Assembly (NCBI GenBank): GCA_005885565.1
Contig: VAXK01000250.1
Span: 1-5,053 of the forward strand
From: Actinomycetota bacterium
GTDB lineage: Bacteria; Actinomycetota; Thermoleophilia; Gaiellales; Gaiellaceae
DNA: 5,053 nt
Reading direction: 5' to 3'
In this document: positions 4,983-5,053 of the stretch, piece by piece
How the letters are laid out: every line of letters starts with the position of its first letter
How positions within the stretch are numbered: position 1 is the first letter of the stretch
Notes under the pieces: generated by a model
The model's input: only the letters and a program-made list of their open reading frames with translations
What the model was told of the DNA's origin: nothing
The model's database searches: none
Position numbers and translations under genes: made by a program

Positions 4983-5053
4983 GAAACGAGGGCCCGAGCG
5001 AAGTCCTGCGGGTCGAACGGCCGGAGGTCCTCGAGGCGCTCGCCGACGCCGAT
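4979..5053 (-). CDS. ftsY: Signal recognition particle receptor FtsY, C-terminal end
   Basis: FtsY is the membrane-associated GTPase that docks SRP-ribosome complexes by pairing with Ffh. Only the last 24 codons are present, read leftward from the right edge: IGVGERLEDLRPFD (14 residues), then PQDFARALVS and TAG 4979-4981. The IGVGE..EDLRPFD...F..AL ending is the conserved C-terminus of the SRP-GTPase G domain and ends where FtsY ends; Ffh would continue into an M domain. The gene points toward ffh at the other end of the window, on the same strand. The call rests on a short but highly characteristic segment. Confidence 0.9.
   Translation of the reverse strand: MGVGERLEDLRPFDPQDFARALVS

Noticed and set aside
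1..5053. Insertion sequence, CRISPR array or tRNA-linked attachment site explaining the cargo
   Set aside because: No transposase or integrase frame, no terminal inverted repeats, no regularly spaced repeats and no tRNA-like segment were seen.

Overview
The window is very GC-rich and its coding strands strongly prefer G or C at third codon positions. Protein family content and GC suggest an actinobacterium, perhaps of the Thermoleophilia (Gaiella/Solirubrobacter type). The lineage is inferred from style only; no rRNA or other marker is present.

Layout. Two partial housekeeping genes bound the window, both on the minus strand. At the right edge are the last 24 codons of ftsY, the SRP receptor (4979-5053). 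At the left edge are the first 113 codons of ffh, the SRP GTPase (1-341). The roughly 4.6 kb between them is accessory cargo in two blocks that diverge from an AT-richer spacer at about 1285-1367. Leftward runs a RES/Xre type II toxin-antitoxin pair: an intact antitoxin (910-1284), then a RES-domain toxin (381-907) that carries an apparent one-base deletion near 568-569. Rightward run a 68-residue dodecin (1368-1574) with its own hairpin terminator, a 1040-residue multidomain protein (1632-4754; zinc ribbon, class III nucleotide cyclase, AAA/STAND-type ATPase, TPR-like helical repeats), and a 62-residue dodecin-like protein (4794-4982). The stop codon of that last gene shares the palindrome CTAG with the stop codon of ftsY.

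How the parts may work together. ffh and ftsY encode the two partner GTPases of co-translational targeting. In several actinobacteria this same interval holds unrelated genes (amt-glnB-glnD in Mycobacterium and Streptomyces), so the locus looks like a place that tolerates different cargo. The rightward block is the most unusual part. A large signalling ATPase/cyclase lies between two small proteins that share the dodecin helix signature, and neither small protein contains a tryptophan, the residue that stacks on flavin in characterised dodecins. A sensor or ligand-storage partnership is conceivable but is inference.

Expression. Two genes (ffh and the cyclase) have no Shine-Dalgarno but have a TANNNT box 6-9 nt before the ATG, as expected for leaderless transcripts. 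Both small dodecin-type genes have strong Shine-Dalgarno sequences.
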